DNA of 64,000 nt. It comes from Ancylobacter sp. TS-1. GTDB taxonomy: Bacteria > Pseudomonadota > Alphaproteobacteria > Rhizobiales > Xanthobacteraceae. A model generated the notes under the pieces. It worked only from the letters and a program-made list of their open reading frames with translations, made no database searches and was not told the DNA's origin. Location: positions 3,894,001 through 3,958,000 of the forward strand of contig NZ_CP045144.1 in NCBI RefSeq assembly GCF_009223885.1, read 5' to 3'. Numbering within the stretch: the first letter of the stretch is position 1; every line of letters begins with the position of its first letter. A program made the translations under genes and the position numbers. Below are positions 1 to 8,018 of the stretch, in pieces.

Positions 1-286
1 GGAAGCGGCCGATTTCGGCGGATCGGGTTGTCCCGTCGAAATGATAGACGGCCGCCTGCCCGACGCGCACACCGTTCGCCTCCACGATGAAGTGCAGGTC
101 GTCGGCTTTCCGGAGATAGGCCTCGAACCACTGCCGGTGCCCTTCCTCGCTGATCGGCGCGGAGTTTTTGAACCAGATGCGCGCCTCGTCGCGATTCCGC
201 CATGCCAGGGTCAGCGGCAGGTCGTCGGTGCGGATCGGGCGCAGAAGGATGCCTCTGGAGCCGAACGGAGCGACGGCCGGCTTCAT
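1..286 (-). CDS. GNAT-family N-acetyltransferase, N-terminal part (runs off the left edge)
   Basis: The minus-strand reading frame opens with ATG at 286 and continues without a stop to the window edge, giving about 95 residues. The start MKPAVAPFGSRGILLRPIRT, followed by DDLPLTLAWRNRDEARIWF and a later FIVEANGVRVGQAAVY, is typical of RimJ/PseH-like GNAT acetyltransferases, which use acetyl-CoA to acetylate an amino group. Its ATG overlaps the TGA of the upstream aminotransferase (ATGA, 283-286), so the two are translationally coupled. With a sugar aminotransferase directly upstream, the likely job is acetylation of an amino-sugar nucleotide for surface polysaccharide (inference). The C-terminal acetyl-CoA-binding half is outside the window. 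Confidence 0.8.
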   Translation of the reverse strand, partial: MKPAVAPFGSRGILLRPIRTDDLPLTLAWRNRDEARIWFKNSAPISEEGHRQWFEAYLRKADDLHFIVEANGVRVGQAAVYHFDGTTRSAEIGRF

Positions 287-1410
287 CGCACGGCGGCTTT
301 CAGGCAGCGGCTCACGGTGTCGACGTCCGCGCGGCTCAGTTCCAGATGCAGCGGCAGGGAGATGATCGAGGCGCTCGCCCGCGCTGCGCGCGGACAGGTG
401 CCGGCTGCATGGGCGTACATGGGGTAGTTGGTGTTGTCGTGATAGTGCACGCCGGGATAGATGCCGTCGGCGTTGAGCCGCACCATCACCTCGTCGCGAT
501 CTGCGACCTCCACCTGCATCAGGTGGCGCGAGGGCTCGCAATCCGGCGCCATTTCCACCATCCGGATCCGTGGGTCACCCGCCAGGTTGGCATGATACCA
601 GGAGACGATCTCCCGCCGCCGGTCATTGTCTTCGTCGAGATAACGCAGCTGGACGAGGCCGATCGCCGCCATGATCGAATTGCCGTTGTATTTGAAGCCC
701 ACGTCCTCGACCGTGTAGCGCCAGCGATACGTGCCCTTCTCCTGCGTGCGGGAATAGGTGTCGCGGTTGATGCCCAGCCACGAGAGCTTGCGCGCGCGCT
801 CGTCGTCGGCCGGGTTGGCGAAGCACACCATGCCGCTGTCGGCGGTCGGCAGGTTCTTCACCGCCTGAAAGCTGAAGACGCAGGCGTCCGCCTCATGCCC
901 CACCTGACGGCCGCCGACACGCGTACCCGCCATGTGGGCGGCGTCGAGCACCAGACTTAGCCCGTGCGTGCTGCACAGGCTGCGGATGGCGGCGTACTGG
1001 CCGACATTTCCGCCCATCCCGACAAAGATGACGGCGCGAGTCCGCGGCGTGATGCGCTGCGCAACGCTCCGGGGGTCGAGGCACAGATAGTCGTCGACAT
1101 CGGCGAAGACCGGCGTCAGCCCGGCATGCAGGATGACGTGGTTGGTGGAGACGAAGGTGAGCGGCGTGGTGATCACCTCGTCGCCATCCGCCCAGCCGAG
1201 GCGGCGCTTCAGGCACTCGAACGCCAGATGCAGGCCGGATGTGTTCGAGTTCAGGAAATGGGCATGCGGCAGGCCGGCATAGTCTTTGAAGGCCGCCTCG
1301 AACATGAGCGTCTTGTAGCCAATCCCCGTCCATCCCTTTTCGAGGCACTCGCGAATTTCGGCGAGGCACTCGTCGATCCGGAACCTGGGAACGAATAATC
1401 GGGCCGGCAT
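283..1410 (-). CDS. DegT/DnrJ/EryC1/StrS-family PLP-dependent sugar aminotransferase
   Basis: 375 residues, the full length of the DegT/AHBA-synthase family, which transaminates keto-sugar nucleotides using PLP. Seen: the N-terminal glycine/threonine cofactor region (LNSNTSGLHLAF, about 53-64), the PLP-nitrogen Asp in VLDAAH (D156), and the Schiff-base lysine in FSFQAVKNL (K185). A GGAAGTG element about 8 bases upstream of ATG 1410 supports the start. It overlaps the following GNAT gene by 4 bases, which points to synthesis of an N-acylated amino sugar. The exact sugar cannot be read from the sequence. The glycosyltransferase on the same strand about 100 bases upstream probably belongs to the same surface-glycan locus. 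Confidence 0.88.
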   Translation of the reverse strand: MPARLFVPRFRIDECLAEIRECLEKGWTGIGYKTLMFEAAFKDYAGLPHAHFLNSNTSGLHLAFECLKRRLGWADGDEVITTPLTFVSTNHVILHAGLTPVFADVDDYLCLDPRSVAQRITPRTRAVIFVGMGGNVGQYAAIRSLCSTHGLSLVLDAAHMAGTRVGGRQVGHEADACVFSFQAVKNLPTADSGMVCFANPADDERARKLSWLGINRDTYSRTQEKGTYRWRYTVEDVGFKYNGNSIMAAIGLVQLRYLDEDNDRRREIVSWYHANLAGDPRIRMVEMAPDCEPSRHLMQVEVADRDEVMVRLNADGIYPGVHYHDNTNYPMYAHAAGTCPRAARASASIISLPLHLELSRADVDTVSRCLKAAVR

Positions 1411-1511
1411 GGCGACACTTCCACGTTAGTCTGACGGTATTATATGGCGACAACAGACCGGATGGTCCACATTTCAGGGGCGTAGCGGACGTAATTTCCC
1501 CTGCCTGTTCC

Positions 1512-3311
1512 TCACTTCAGTTCGAGGCCGAGACGCCACGCCAGCAGACGCAGCCGGCGCCGCAGTCGGTCGAGGCGCGGCTTCATCCGCCCCGCACACC
1601 AGGCCGCGAAGCGGCGGCGCCGCTTCCTGCGCCGGTCCGCGCGAATCCCGCGCCCGAAATGCATGTGGCGCTCGATCACGTCGAGATAGGCCGCGGGATA
1701 GCCGGTCAGGCAGGTTTCCATCTCTTCGAGCGAGGCGAGCCTGCCGACGATGTGGAGCGGCAGACCCAGCGCCCGTATCGCCGCAATGTGAGCCTGCCGG
1801 CGGGAGGAGGCCGGATCGTCCTCCTGCGGCGCAAGCGTCACGAGGCTGAGGCCGGGCTCCAGCCTGTGACCGGCAACGGCGTCCGACAGGGTGGAGGCCG
1901 AGACGGCGAGGAAGGAGATGTCCAGCACGGCGCTGTTGCAATGGGCGAGATGGGAGAGCGCGGTGCGCAGATCATCAGCCGTGTCGACCAGGAAAAGGGC
2001 GAGGTTCGCGTCGGTGGCCTCGGTCAACGCCTTGCCGAGTTCCGGCCCGGGAACAGACCGGCTGGCCCTGCCGCCGACGGCCGCGACGGCGTCCGCGAAC
2101 ATCGCGCTGCGATCCACGGGCGCGTCGCCGAAAACGGGGATAGAGCGCGTGCGCGAGCTGACCACGAGGGCGGAAAGTATGATGCCGGGGGCGTACAGCC
2201 ATGGCCATGGTCTTGGGGGGCGGCTCATCACCGTCGCCAGTTCGGCGTCCCACGCCTCTACGGCCTTTTCGATGCGGTAATTTGCGTGCACGTCCTCCCG
2301 TGCCGCTGCGGCGAGCGTGCGCCGAAGGTCGGCGTCCTCGATCAGGCGGGTTATCGACGCGCACCATGCCTCGACCGAATTGGCCGTCAGCAATCCGGTC
2401 CGCTCGTGCACGACGCTGCCGGTATAGGGAACGCAGTCCGAATAGACTCCGGCGATCCCGCATCCGCCGAGGTCGCGATATTTGAGGTTCGTCTTCGAAT
2501 TGTAGAACGGTTCGTCGAGGAGGGGAGCCAGTCCGATGTCGATCCCCAGCGCGTAGAAGGACTGCATGAAGCGGTCATAGGAACGCGAGACCGGGTGAAC
2601 GACGACACCCCTCAGTCCCAGCAATCCGGGTGGGCACTGACGCCACAGATGCAGCTCCACGCGGCCTTCATGGGTCATCAGGATCTGTCGCAGGGCCTCG
2701 TAGAGCATGCGCTCGAGGCGGATCTCGTCCGTGCGGGCGGAGGGATAGGCAATGCGCACGAGGGGCGGGAGGCCCTTGCGTGCCGGGGCTGGGCGCGGCG
2801 GGCGACGGTTGGCGATCAGCGCGCGGTCGAAATAGGTCGGCGCTACGACCGCGTCGGCGTCCATCTCCCGCGCCTGGGCCAGCATGAGCGGGGAATAGAC
2901 GCGAACAAGGTCGCTAAGCTGCATGAAGACCTTGATGGCATGCAGCCGGTAATAGCGGCGCGCGGCCCGGGCCGCCGGCGTGCTCTGCGGGATCTCCAGA
3001 AAGTTGTCGTCGATCTCATAGATGACGCGCTTTCGGTTGATCTTGGATTCGTAGAGCAACTTCAGTTCGCGGCGGTCGTTGGAGCGGTCGAACACAACGA
3101 CATCGCTCCACTTGATCGCCGCGCGCGCCCTCTGCGAGCGCAGCGAGTCGACGAGGCGCAGTTCGATACGCCCCTGCTGCCTCAGGATCGAAAGCGGGGC
3201 GAGCACGCCGATGACAAGACTGGGAATCCAGGTGTGGACGACCACCGCGACCCGCAGCCGCCGTGCCGGCACGACTGGCGTGGGCGTAGTGTCCGCCTGC
3301 GGCGACGTCAT
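1512..3311 (-). CDS. Glycosyltransferase, GT-B/GT4-like, about 600 residues
   Basis: The protein from ATG 3311 starts MTSPQADTTPTPVV and is about 599 residues. The first half looks like a GT-B Rossmann domain (RRLRVAVVVHTWIPSLVIG). The middle carries the family-1-like donor region (YDRFMQSFYALGIDIGLAPLLDEPFYNSKTNLKYRDLGGCGIAGVYSD), where the 'FYNSK..LKY.DL...G' run is shared with glycosyltransferases that bind nucleotide sugars. The C-terminal 200 residues are unassigned and end in a very basic tail (about 560-599), possibly for membrane association. The frame stays open upstream to 3587, but that extension is low-complexity Arg/Ser/Pro and is probably non-coding. ATG 3350 is an alternative start. 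Probably makes surface polysaccharide with the adjacent aminotransferase. Confidence 0.72.
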   Translation of the reverse strand: MTSPQADTTPTPVVPARRLRVAVVVHTWIPSLVIGVLAPLSILRQQGRIELRLVDSLRSQRARAAIKWSDVVVFDRSNDRRELKLLYESKINRKRVIYEIDDNFLEIPQSTPAARAARRYYRLHAIKVFMQLSDLVRVYSPLMLAQAREMDADAVVAPTYFDRALIANRRPPRPAPARKGLPPLVRIAYPSARTDEIRLERMLYEALRQILMTHEGRVELHLWRQCPPGLLGLRGVVVHPVSRSYDRFMQSFYALGIDIGLAPLLDEPFYNSKTNLKYRDLGGCGIAGVYSDCVPYTGSVVHERTGLLTANSVEAWCASITRLIEDADLRRTLAAAAREDVHANYRIEKAVEAWDAELATVMSRPPRPWPWLYAPGIILSALVVSSRTRSIPVFGDAPVDRSAMFADAVAAVGGRASRSVPGPELGKALTEATDANLALFLVDTADDLRTALSHLAHCNSAVLDISFLAVSASTLSDAVAGHRLEPGLSLVTLAPQEDDPASSRRQAHIAAIRALGLPLHIVGRLASLEEMETCLTGYPAAYLDVIERHMHFGRGIRADRRRKRRRRFAAWCAGRMKPRLDRLRRRLRLLAWRLGLELK

Positions 3312-3632
3312 CTCATTCTGAACCTGGGTATGGCTGCGCCATCTCTTCATAGAACGCGAAGACTTCGCGCGATAGGCGGGCGATAACGGATGCTGTTCTT
3401 CGATGCCGCGCGGAGCGCTGTGCGCCGGCCGGAGAACCCGCATTCCAATGAAGCCGGTTGCCGATGGGGCCGGCTTCGACGATCGCCGGCCTCCGCCACG
3501 CCCCCGCAGGCGCTTCGAGTGTCGGCTCAACGCGGTCGCCCGCTCTTGCGCCGGGCCGAACCGCTCGGGAATTATCGTCCGCATCATCGGCGCCGCGCGT
3601 CAGTCCGCCCGGCGCCGCCTTGTCGGCGGAGC
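3312..3632. other. Intergenic stretch between the citE-like gene and the glycosyltransferase
   Basis: No convincing gene. The minus-strand frame of the glycosyltransferase stays open here but the composition does not look like protein. An inverted repeat GAAGCCGG (3450-3457) / CCGGCTTC (3470-3477) lies about 155 bases past the end of the leftward tct-citE operon. It could be a terminator stem, although no T-run follows it. Confidence 0.4.
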
Positions 3633-4559
3633 CTATCGCCCCGGCCCGTCCGTGGGCGGGCTGCCGGCCGCATCGGCGGTGCGCTGGCGGATCGCGGCTT
3701 CGGTCTCGATAAGCCGCGCCGCCGTCTCGGCGTGAAGCCGCTCGACCATCTGGCCCTCGAGATTGATGGCGCCCTTGTCGCGGTTCTCGGGCTGGGCGAA
3801 GGCCGCGATGATCGCCTGTGCCTGCCGCACGGCGTCGGCATCGGGCGCGAAGACCCGGTTGGCGGCCTCGATCTGCGAGGGATGGATGAGCGTCTTGCCG
3901 TCGAAGCCCAGTTGCCTGCCCTGCGCGCATTCGCGCTCGAAGCCGGGCAGGTCCGAGAAGGCGTTGTAGACGCCATCGAAGACCAGAAGGCCATAGGCGC
4001 GCGCGACCAGCACCGCCTGAAGCAGCCAGGGGACGAGCGGAGCCCGGTCTTCGCCGGGCTGAACCCCGGTATCCTTGGCGATGTCGTTGGTGCCCAGCAC
4101 GATGCCGGCCAGTCGCAGGCGGCTGCCGGCGCGGCTGCGTTCGGCGATGTCGCGCAGGTTCAGCAGCCCGAGCGGCGTCTCGATCATCGCCCACAGGCGC
4201 AGCCCCGTGCCGGCGCCGTTCGCGTCGAGCCGGCGCTCGGCATCGATCACGTCCTCCGGCGTCTCCACCTTGCTGAGCACGATCACGTCCGGCCCCGCCG
4301 CACCGACGGCGGCCAGATCGTCGGCGAAATGGGCCGTCGAGCGGGCGTTGAGGCGGATCGCCACTTCCCGGAAGCCGAAGCCACCGGCCGCCACCGCGGC
4401 ACAGGCGCGTTCGCGCGCCAGTGCCTTCATCTCCGGCGCGACCGAATCCTCGAGGTCGATGATCACCGCGTCGACGTCGAGCTGACGCATCTTCTCCAGA
4501 GCGCGGGCCTTGTCGCCCGGCGCGTAGAGGACGCTGCGGCGGGGGCGGGTGTCGCTCAT
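3633..4559 (-). CDS. CitE-like HpcH/HpaI-family CoA-ester lyase
   Basis: 308 residues from ATG 4559. The family is the citrate lyase beta/malyl-CoA lyase TIM barrel, which cleaves beta-hydroxyacyl-CoA esters into acetyl-CoA (or propionyl-CoA) and a 2-oxoacid with Mg2+. Seen: RRSVLYAPGDK near the N-terminus, VIIDLEDSVAPEMK (acidic metal/CoA region), IETPLGLLN (Glu ligand) and LGTNDIAKD. Its ATG overlaps the TGA of the preceding tctA (4556-4559), so it is the last gene of the leftward tctC-tctB-tctA-citE operon. In context with a hydratase (15558-16388) and a biotin carboxylase it may cleave the final hydroxyacyl-CoA, e.g. a citramalyl-CoA-like compound. The true substrate is unknown. Confidence 0.85.
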   Translation of the reverse strand: MSDTRPRRSVLYAPGDKARALEKMRQLDVDAVIIDLEDSVAPEMKALARERACAAVAAGGFGFREVAIRLNARSTAHFADDLAAVGAAGPDVIVLSKVETPEDVIDAERRLDANGAGTGLRLWAMIETPLGLLNLRDIAERSRAGSRLRLAGIVLGTNDIAKDTGVQPGEDRAPLVPWLLQAVLVARAYGLLVFDGVYNAFSDLPGFERECAQGRQLGFDGKTLIHPSQIEAANRVFAPDADAVRQAQAIIAAFAQPENRDKGAINLEGQMVERLHAETAARLIETEAAIRQRTADAAGSPPTDGPGR

Positions 4560-6082
4560 GACACGTGCTCTCCGCCGGCGACCGGGGGAGAAGACAGCGC
4601 GGCCCGCCGCCGGCGCCAGCCGAGAAGACTCTGGACGAACGGCGCGGCGAAGATGATGAGCGCCAGCCCCAGGCAGACGGCGGAAATCGGTTCGCGCAGG
4701 AAGATGCCCATGTCGTCGCCCGACATGACGAGGCTGCGGCGGAAGTTGGATTCCATCATGTAGCCAAGCACGAGGGCGAGCACGATCGGCGCCGGCTCGA
4801 TCTCCACCTTCGACAGCAGATAGCCGATGATGCCGAAGGCCACCGCCACGCCGACCGCGAAGATGTCGTTCGACTCCGAATAGGTGCCGAGCAGGCAGGT
4901 CGCGGCGACCAGCCCGGTCACGACCGAGGCCGGAATGGTGGTGAGCCGTACCCACAGGCGCGAGCCGAGCAGGCCGAGCAGCACCATGAAGGGCATGCCG
5001 ACCAGCAGCGCGATGTAGATAGAGTATGGAATCTCGGGGTGCTGGGTGAAGATCAGCGGCCCCGGCCGCACGCCCTGGATCGCCAGCGCGCCGACCAGCA
5101 CGGCCGTGCTCGCCTTGCCGGGAATGCCGAGCGCCAGCATCGGGGCGAGCGCGCCCGGCATGCAGGCATTGTTGGCGGTCTCCGACGCGACGACGCCTTC
5201 CGGGTTGCCCTTGCCGAAGGTCTCGGGCGACTTGGAGAAGCGCTTCTGCACGGAATAGGCGGTGATGGAGGCGATGGTCGCGCCCGCGCCCGGGATGACG
5301 CCGAGAATGTAGCCGATGAAGGTGGAGCGGACGAGATTGCCCGTGTGCGGCTTCAGCAGGCCGAACTGCGCGGAGAGGCCGGGCAGGTCCTTCAGCGGCG
5401 TGGTGCGGTCGCCGGGCGATTCCAGCATCTTGAGCACTTCGGACAGCGCGAAAAGTCCGATCAGCGCGGCGATGAACGGCACGCCGCCGATCAGGCCCTC
5501 CGCGAACATGTAGCGCACCACGCCGTCGACCGGATCGGTGCCGATCGTGGTGAGCAGCAGCCCGAACAGCAGCGCGATGAAGCCCCGCAGCACCGAATGG
5601 CCGGCGAGCGTCGAGATCAGGCTGAGCCCGAGCACCGCAAGGGCGAAATATTCGGCCGGGCCGAAGGCCAGCGCGATCTTGGTCATCCACATCACGGTGA
5701 AGATCAGCAGGATCGTGCTGATCACCGAGCCAACCGCCGAACTGAGGATCGACAGCGTCAACGCCTCACCCGCCTCGCCGCGCTCGCGCATCGGATAGCC
5801 GTCGAGCGCGGTGATCGCCGAGGAGGGCTCGCCGGGCGTGTTCATCAGGATCGCCGGGATGGCGCCCGAATATTCGGAGGCCATGTAGAGCGTCACCAGC
5901 ATGACCACCGACACCACCGGGTCGAGCCCGAAGGTGAACGGGATCAGGAGCGCCATTCCAACGCCGGCCGAGAGGCCGGGCAGGGCGCCGACGATATAGC
6001 CGATGAGGACGCCGCCGAAGAGCCCGGCGATCACCTGCCACGACGAGAAGGTCGAGAGTCCTATGAGAAATCCGTCCAGCAT
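4556..6082 (-). CDS. tctA: Tripartite tricarboxylate transporter large membrane subunit (TctA family)
   Basis: 508 residues from ATG 6082 (GAGGGCGCC just upstream). TctA proteins are about 500 residues with 10-12 membrane segments and move the carboxylate presented by TctC using an ion gradient. Seen: the N-terminal IGYIVGALPGLSAGVGMALLIP glycine-rich signature, the MASEYSGAIPAILMNTPGEP loop and the second repeat GYILGVIPGAGATIAS, with ETANNACMPGALAPMLALGIPG. Stop overlaps the citE-like start by 4 bases, and tctB ends only 7 bases upstream. The duplicated GxxPGxxA motifs are intact, so the carrier should be functional. Confidence 0.93.
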   Translation of the reverse strand: MLDGFLIGLSTFSSWQVIAGLFGGVLIGYIVGALPGLSAGVGMALLIPFTFGLDPVVSVVMLVTLYMASEYSGAIPAILMNTPGEPSSAITALDGYPMRERGEAGEALTLSILSSAVGSVISTILLIFTVMWMTKIALAFGPAEYFALAVLGLSLISTLAGHSVLRGFIALLFGLLLTTIGTDPVDGVVRYMFAEGLIGGVPFIAALIGLFALSEVLKMLESPGDRTTPLKDLPGLSAQFGLLKPHTGNLVRSTFIGYILGVIPGAGATIASITAYSVQKRFSKSPETFGKGNPEGVVASETANNACMPGALAPMLALGIPGKASTAVLVGALAIQGVRPGPLIFTQHPEIPYSIYIALLVGMPFMVLLGLLGSRLWVRLTTIPASVVTGLVAATCLLGTYSESNDIFAVGVAVAFGIIGYLLSKVEIEPAPIVLALVLGYMMESNFRRSLVMSGDDMGIFLREPISAVCLGLALIIFAAPFVQSLLGWRRRRAALSSPPVAGGEHVS

Positions 6083-6089
6083 GGCGCCC

Positions 6090-6593
6090 TCACGGAAGCG
6101 GAATGGACAGGATGGTCTCGAAGACAACCCTGCTGAAGAGGAGGAACCCGGCCACATAGGCCAGGAGGGGGAGGGGCCGGCGGCAATCCGCGATCCACAG
6201 CATGGCGGCCAGGAAAAACGCCATGGTCGGGTAGTAGCCGAACGCCCGCATCGCCGGGGCGAACGCCGCCATCAGCAGCATGCCGGCGATCACCCGGCTT
6301 GGTCGGCCGATCTCGATCAGATGGCCGGTCCGCGTGCCCAGCACGTGGCGCACGCCGTTGGCGAGCAGGATGAAGGACGCGATGCCGAGCAGGAGCGCCA
6401 GGCCGCGCGGAAAGTCCGCCGCGCCTATGCCCGAGCCGCCGCCGTCGTCGATGTCGGCGCCGAGCACCCAGAACGTGACTGCCATGGCCAGCAGCGCGCC
6501 GCCGGCGAGCACGTCACCCGTTTCGAGACGAATTCGAAAGACAGCTTGATCGGATGTCTCGGCAACGCCGGACTCGTTGTGTGAAGTTACCAT
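6090..6593 (-). CDS. tctB: Tripartite tricarboxylate transporter small membrane subunit (TctB family)
   Basis: About 167 residues from ATG 6593 (or 177 from GTG 6623); four hydrophobic segments (for example VLAGGALLAMAVTFWVLGA, LALLLGIASFILLANG, FFLAAMLWIA and LLAYVAGFLLFSRVVF), the usual TctB size and topology. The acidic/glycine loop DIDDGGGSGIGAADFPRGLA between segments 1 and 2 has the GxxxxP element of the family. Sits between tctC and tctA in the normal tctCBA order. A GAGAG element lies about 13 bases upstream of ATG 6593; neither start has an ideal ribosome site. Confidence 0.85.
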   Translation of the reverse strand: MVTSHNESGVAETSDQAVFRIRLETGDVLAGGALLAMAVTFWVLGADIDDGGGSGIGAADFPRGLALLLGIASFILLANGVRHVLGTRTGHLIEIGRPSRVIAGMLLMAAFAPAMRAFGYYPTMAFFLAAMLWIADCRRPLPLLAYVAGFLLFSRVVFETILSIPLP

Positions 6594-6629
6594 CGCCACA
6601 GCAATATCTCTCGCACGAAGCACCGGAGT

Positions 6630-6658
6630 GGGAGGCCGCCGGCGGGCGGCGGCCTCCC
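6630..6658. terminator. Perfect 11-bp inverted repeat between tctC and tctB
   Basis: GGGAGGCCGCC (6630-6640) and its exact complement GGCGGCCTCCC (6648-6658) are separated by 7 bases. The stem starts 20 bases past the tctC stop and lies just before tctB. It has no T-run, so it is more likely an attenuator or RNA-stability hairpin that leaves more mRNA for the binding protein than for the membrane subunits (inference) than a full terminator. Confidence 0.55.
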
Positions 6659-6677
6659 GCGGATTCGACGCGGAACG

Positions 6678-7649
6678 TCAACGCTTCAGTCCGAGCGTTT
6701 CCATCCACTGCTTGGTGAGCTTGTCCTGGAGGGCGGCATTGGTGGTGAAATCGGCCGGCGGCAGGAAGGCGGGAAACAGCGCGGATTCCTCGATATAGGC
6801 CTTGAGCTCCGGCGTCAGGAGCGCCTGCTTCACCGCATCGGCCAGCTTGGCCTTTATCGGCTCGGGAATGCCCTTCGGCCCGATGATGCCGCGCATCTGC
6901 TGCCAGGAGGTATCGGCGGCAAAGCCCTGCTCCTTCAGCGTCGGCACGTTCGGGAACTGCGGCACCCTCTCGTCGGACATCACGCCGATGACCCGCAGGC
7001 TGCCGGCGTCGACATGGGTCTTGACGAGGTCGACATAGGCGATGGCCACCTCGGCGTGGTTGCCGAGCGCCGCGGTCACCGCGTCGCCGACGCTGTCGAA
7101 GGGCACCCAGCGCACCTTGCGGCTGTCGAGATCGGCGGACTTCGCCATGATCTCCCAGGCGAAGTGCCCGCCGGAACCGCGCACGAATCCCGCCATCACC
7201 ACGCTGCCGGGATTGGCGTTCGCCGCGGCGACAAGATCCTTCATCGAGGTGATCTTGCTGCTCTGGTTGACGACGATCAGGTAGGGCTCGTTCACCAGCC
7301 GCGCGATCCAGTCGAAGCTGTCGACCGTGTATTGCTTGAGGGTCTGGTTGAACGCGCCGATATGGGTGCTCGTGACGGCGCCGATCGTGTAGCCGTCCGG
7401 CTTGGCGGCGGAGAGTTCGGCCAGTTGCGCCGCGCCGCGGCCGCCCGGCTTGTTCTCGACGACGATCGAGACGCCGAGGATCTTCTCCATCGCCACGGCG
7501 AGCTTGCGCGCCATGACGTCCGTCGCCCCGCCGGGCGAAACATGCAGCAGATAGCGTATCGGCTTGTCGGGATAGTCGGCCCGCGCGGCGGCAGGTGCCG
7601 CGGCTATCGCGGCGGCGATCAAGGCCGTTCGAAACAGCGTCTTCAGCAT
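6678..7649 (-). CDS. tctC: Periplasmic solute-binding protein of a tripartite tricarboxylate transporter (TctC/Bug family)
   Basis: 323 residues from ATG 7649, chosen because GGGAGAA stands 5 bases upstream; the frame is open further upstream but non-coding in appearance. A clear signal peptide (MLKTLFRTALIAAAIAAAPAAARA, cleavage about residue 24) precedes YPDKPIRYLLHVSPGGATDVMARKLA, the standard Bug-family N-terminus with the PGG carboxylate-binding loop. ENKPGGRGA and the AKPDGYTIG motif follow. It captures an organic acid in the periplasm for TctAB. First gene of the leftward operon, sharing a promoter region and palindromic operator with the enolase-superfamily gene on the other strand. 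Confidence 0.93.
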   Translation of the reverse strand: MLKTLFRTALIAAAIAAAPAAARADYPDKPIRYLLHVSPGGATDVMARKLAVAMEKILGVSIVVENKPGGRGAAQLAELSAAKPDGYTIGAVTSTHIGAFNQTLKQYTVDSFDWIARLVNEPYLIVVNQSSKITSMKDLVAAANANPGSVVMAGFVRGSGGHFAWEIMAKSADLDSRKVRWVPFDSVGDAVTAALGNHAEVAIAYVDLVKTHVDAGSLRVIGVMSDERVPQFPNVPTLKEQGFAADTSWQQMRGIIGPKGIPEPIKAKLADAVKQALLTPELKAYIEESALFPAFLPPADFTTNAALQDKLTKQWMETLGLKR

Positions 7650-8018
7650 CTCGTTCTCCCTTTTGGTCGGGGCCCGCTTATGCGCGGATTGGTCCCGTTG
7701 GCGTTCCTCGGCGGCCGATTGGCCGGAGCATCCAACGATGCCCGACGAGCCGCATTTTCTTGTTCTTGGGTCGACGGGGGTGCCCGCCGATCCGGTCAGC
7801 CTGGCCCCTGCAACGCTCCGCGACCGCCGAGACGGCAGCCACGGGAAGAGAACGCCCAGGAATCGATCATCCGGCATCTCCCGCTTTCGAGCGGCTTGAC
7901 GCTCGTCGGCATATCCACATTGCGCAGTCTAAAAGTTCGTAGTAGTAATAGCAACTACTAATCGGTGACGTCGGAATCACCTCATGGCCGAAGAACGGCC
8001 GTGCTTCAGGGAAACGCC
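7650..8018. promoter_or_regulatory. Divergent promoter region between tctC and the enolase-superfamily gene
   Basis: 369 bases without a credible gene. The right-hand end becomes AT-rich (7925-7965) and holds the palindromic operator described separately. Transcription must leave in both directions: leftward into tctCBA-citE and rightward into the enolase-superfamily, carboxyltransferase and CoA-ligase genes. Confidence 0.6.
7940..7960. promoter_or_regulatory. Palindromic operator copy 1 (TAGTAGT-N7-ACTACTA)
   Basis: Perfect 7-bp arms TAGTAGT (7940-7946) and ACTACTA (7954-7960) with a 7-bp spacer. A second site with the same 7-7-7 geometry and near-identical arms is at 15518-15538, in the other divergent promoter of the cluster. 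The TrmB-type regulator encoded at 12966-13868 is the obvious candidate to bind both (inference). Confidence 0.7.

Noticed and set aside
3633..5690. 685-codon frame that would fuse an Arg-rich N-terminus to the CitE-like protein
   Set aside because: The first 370 codons are the wrong frame of tctA; the true start at 4559 overlaps the tctA stop in the usual ATGA fashion.
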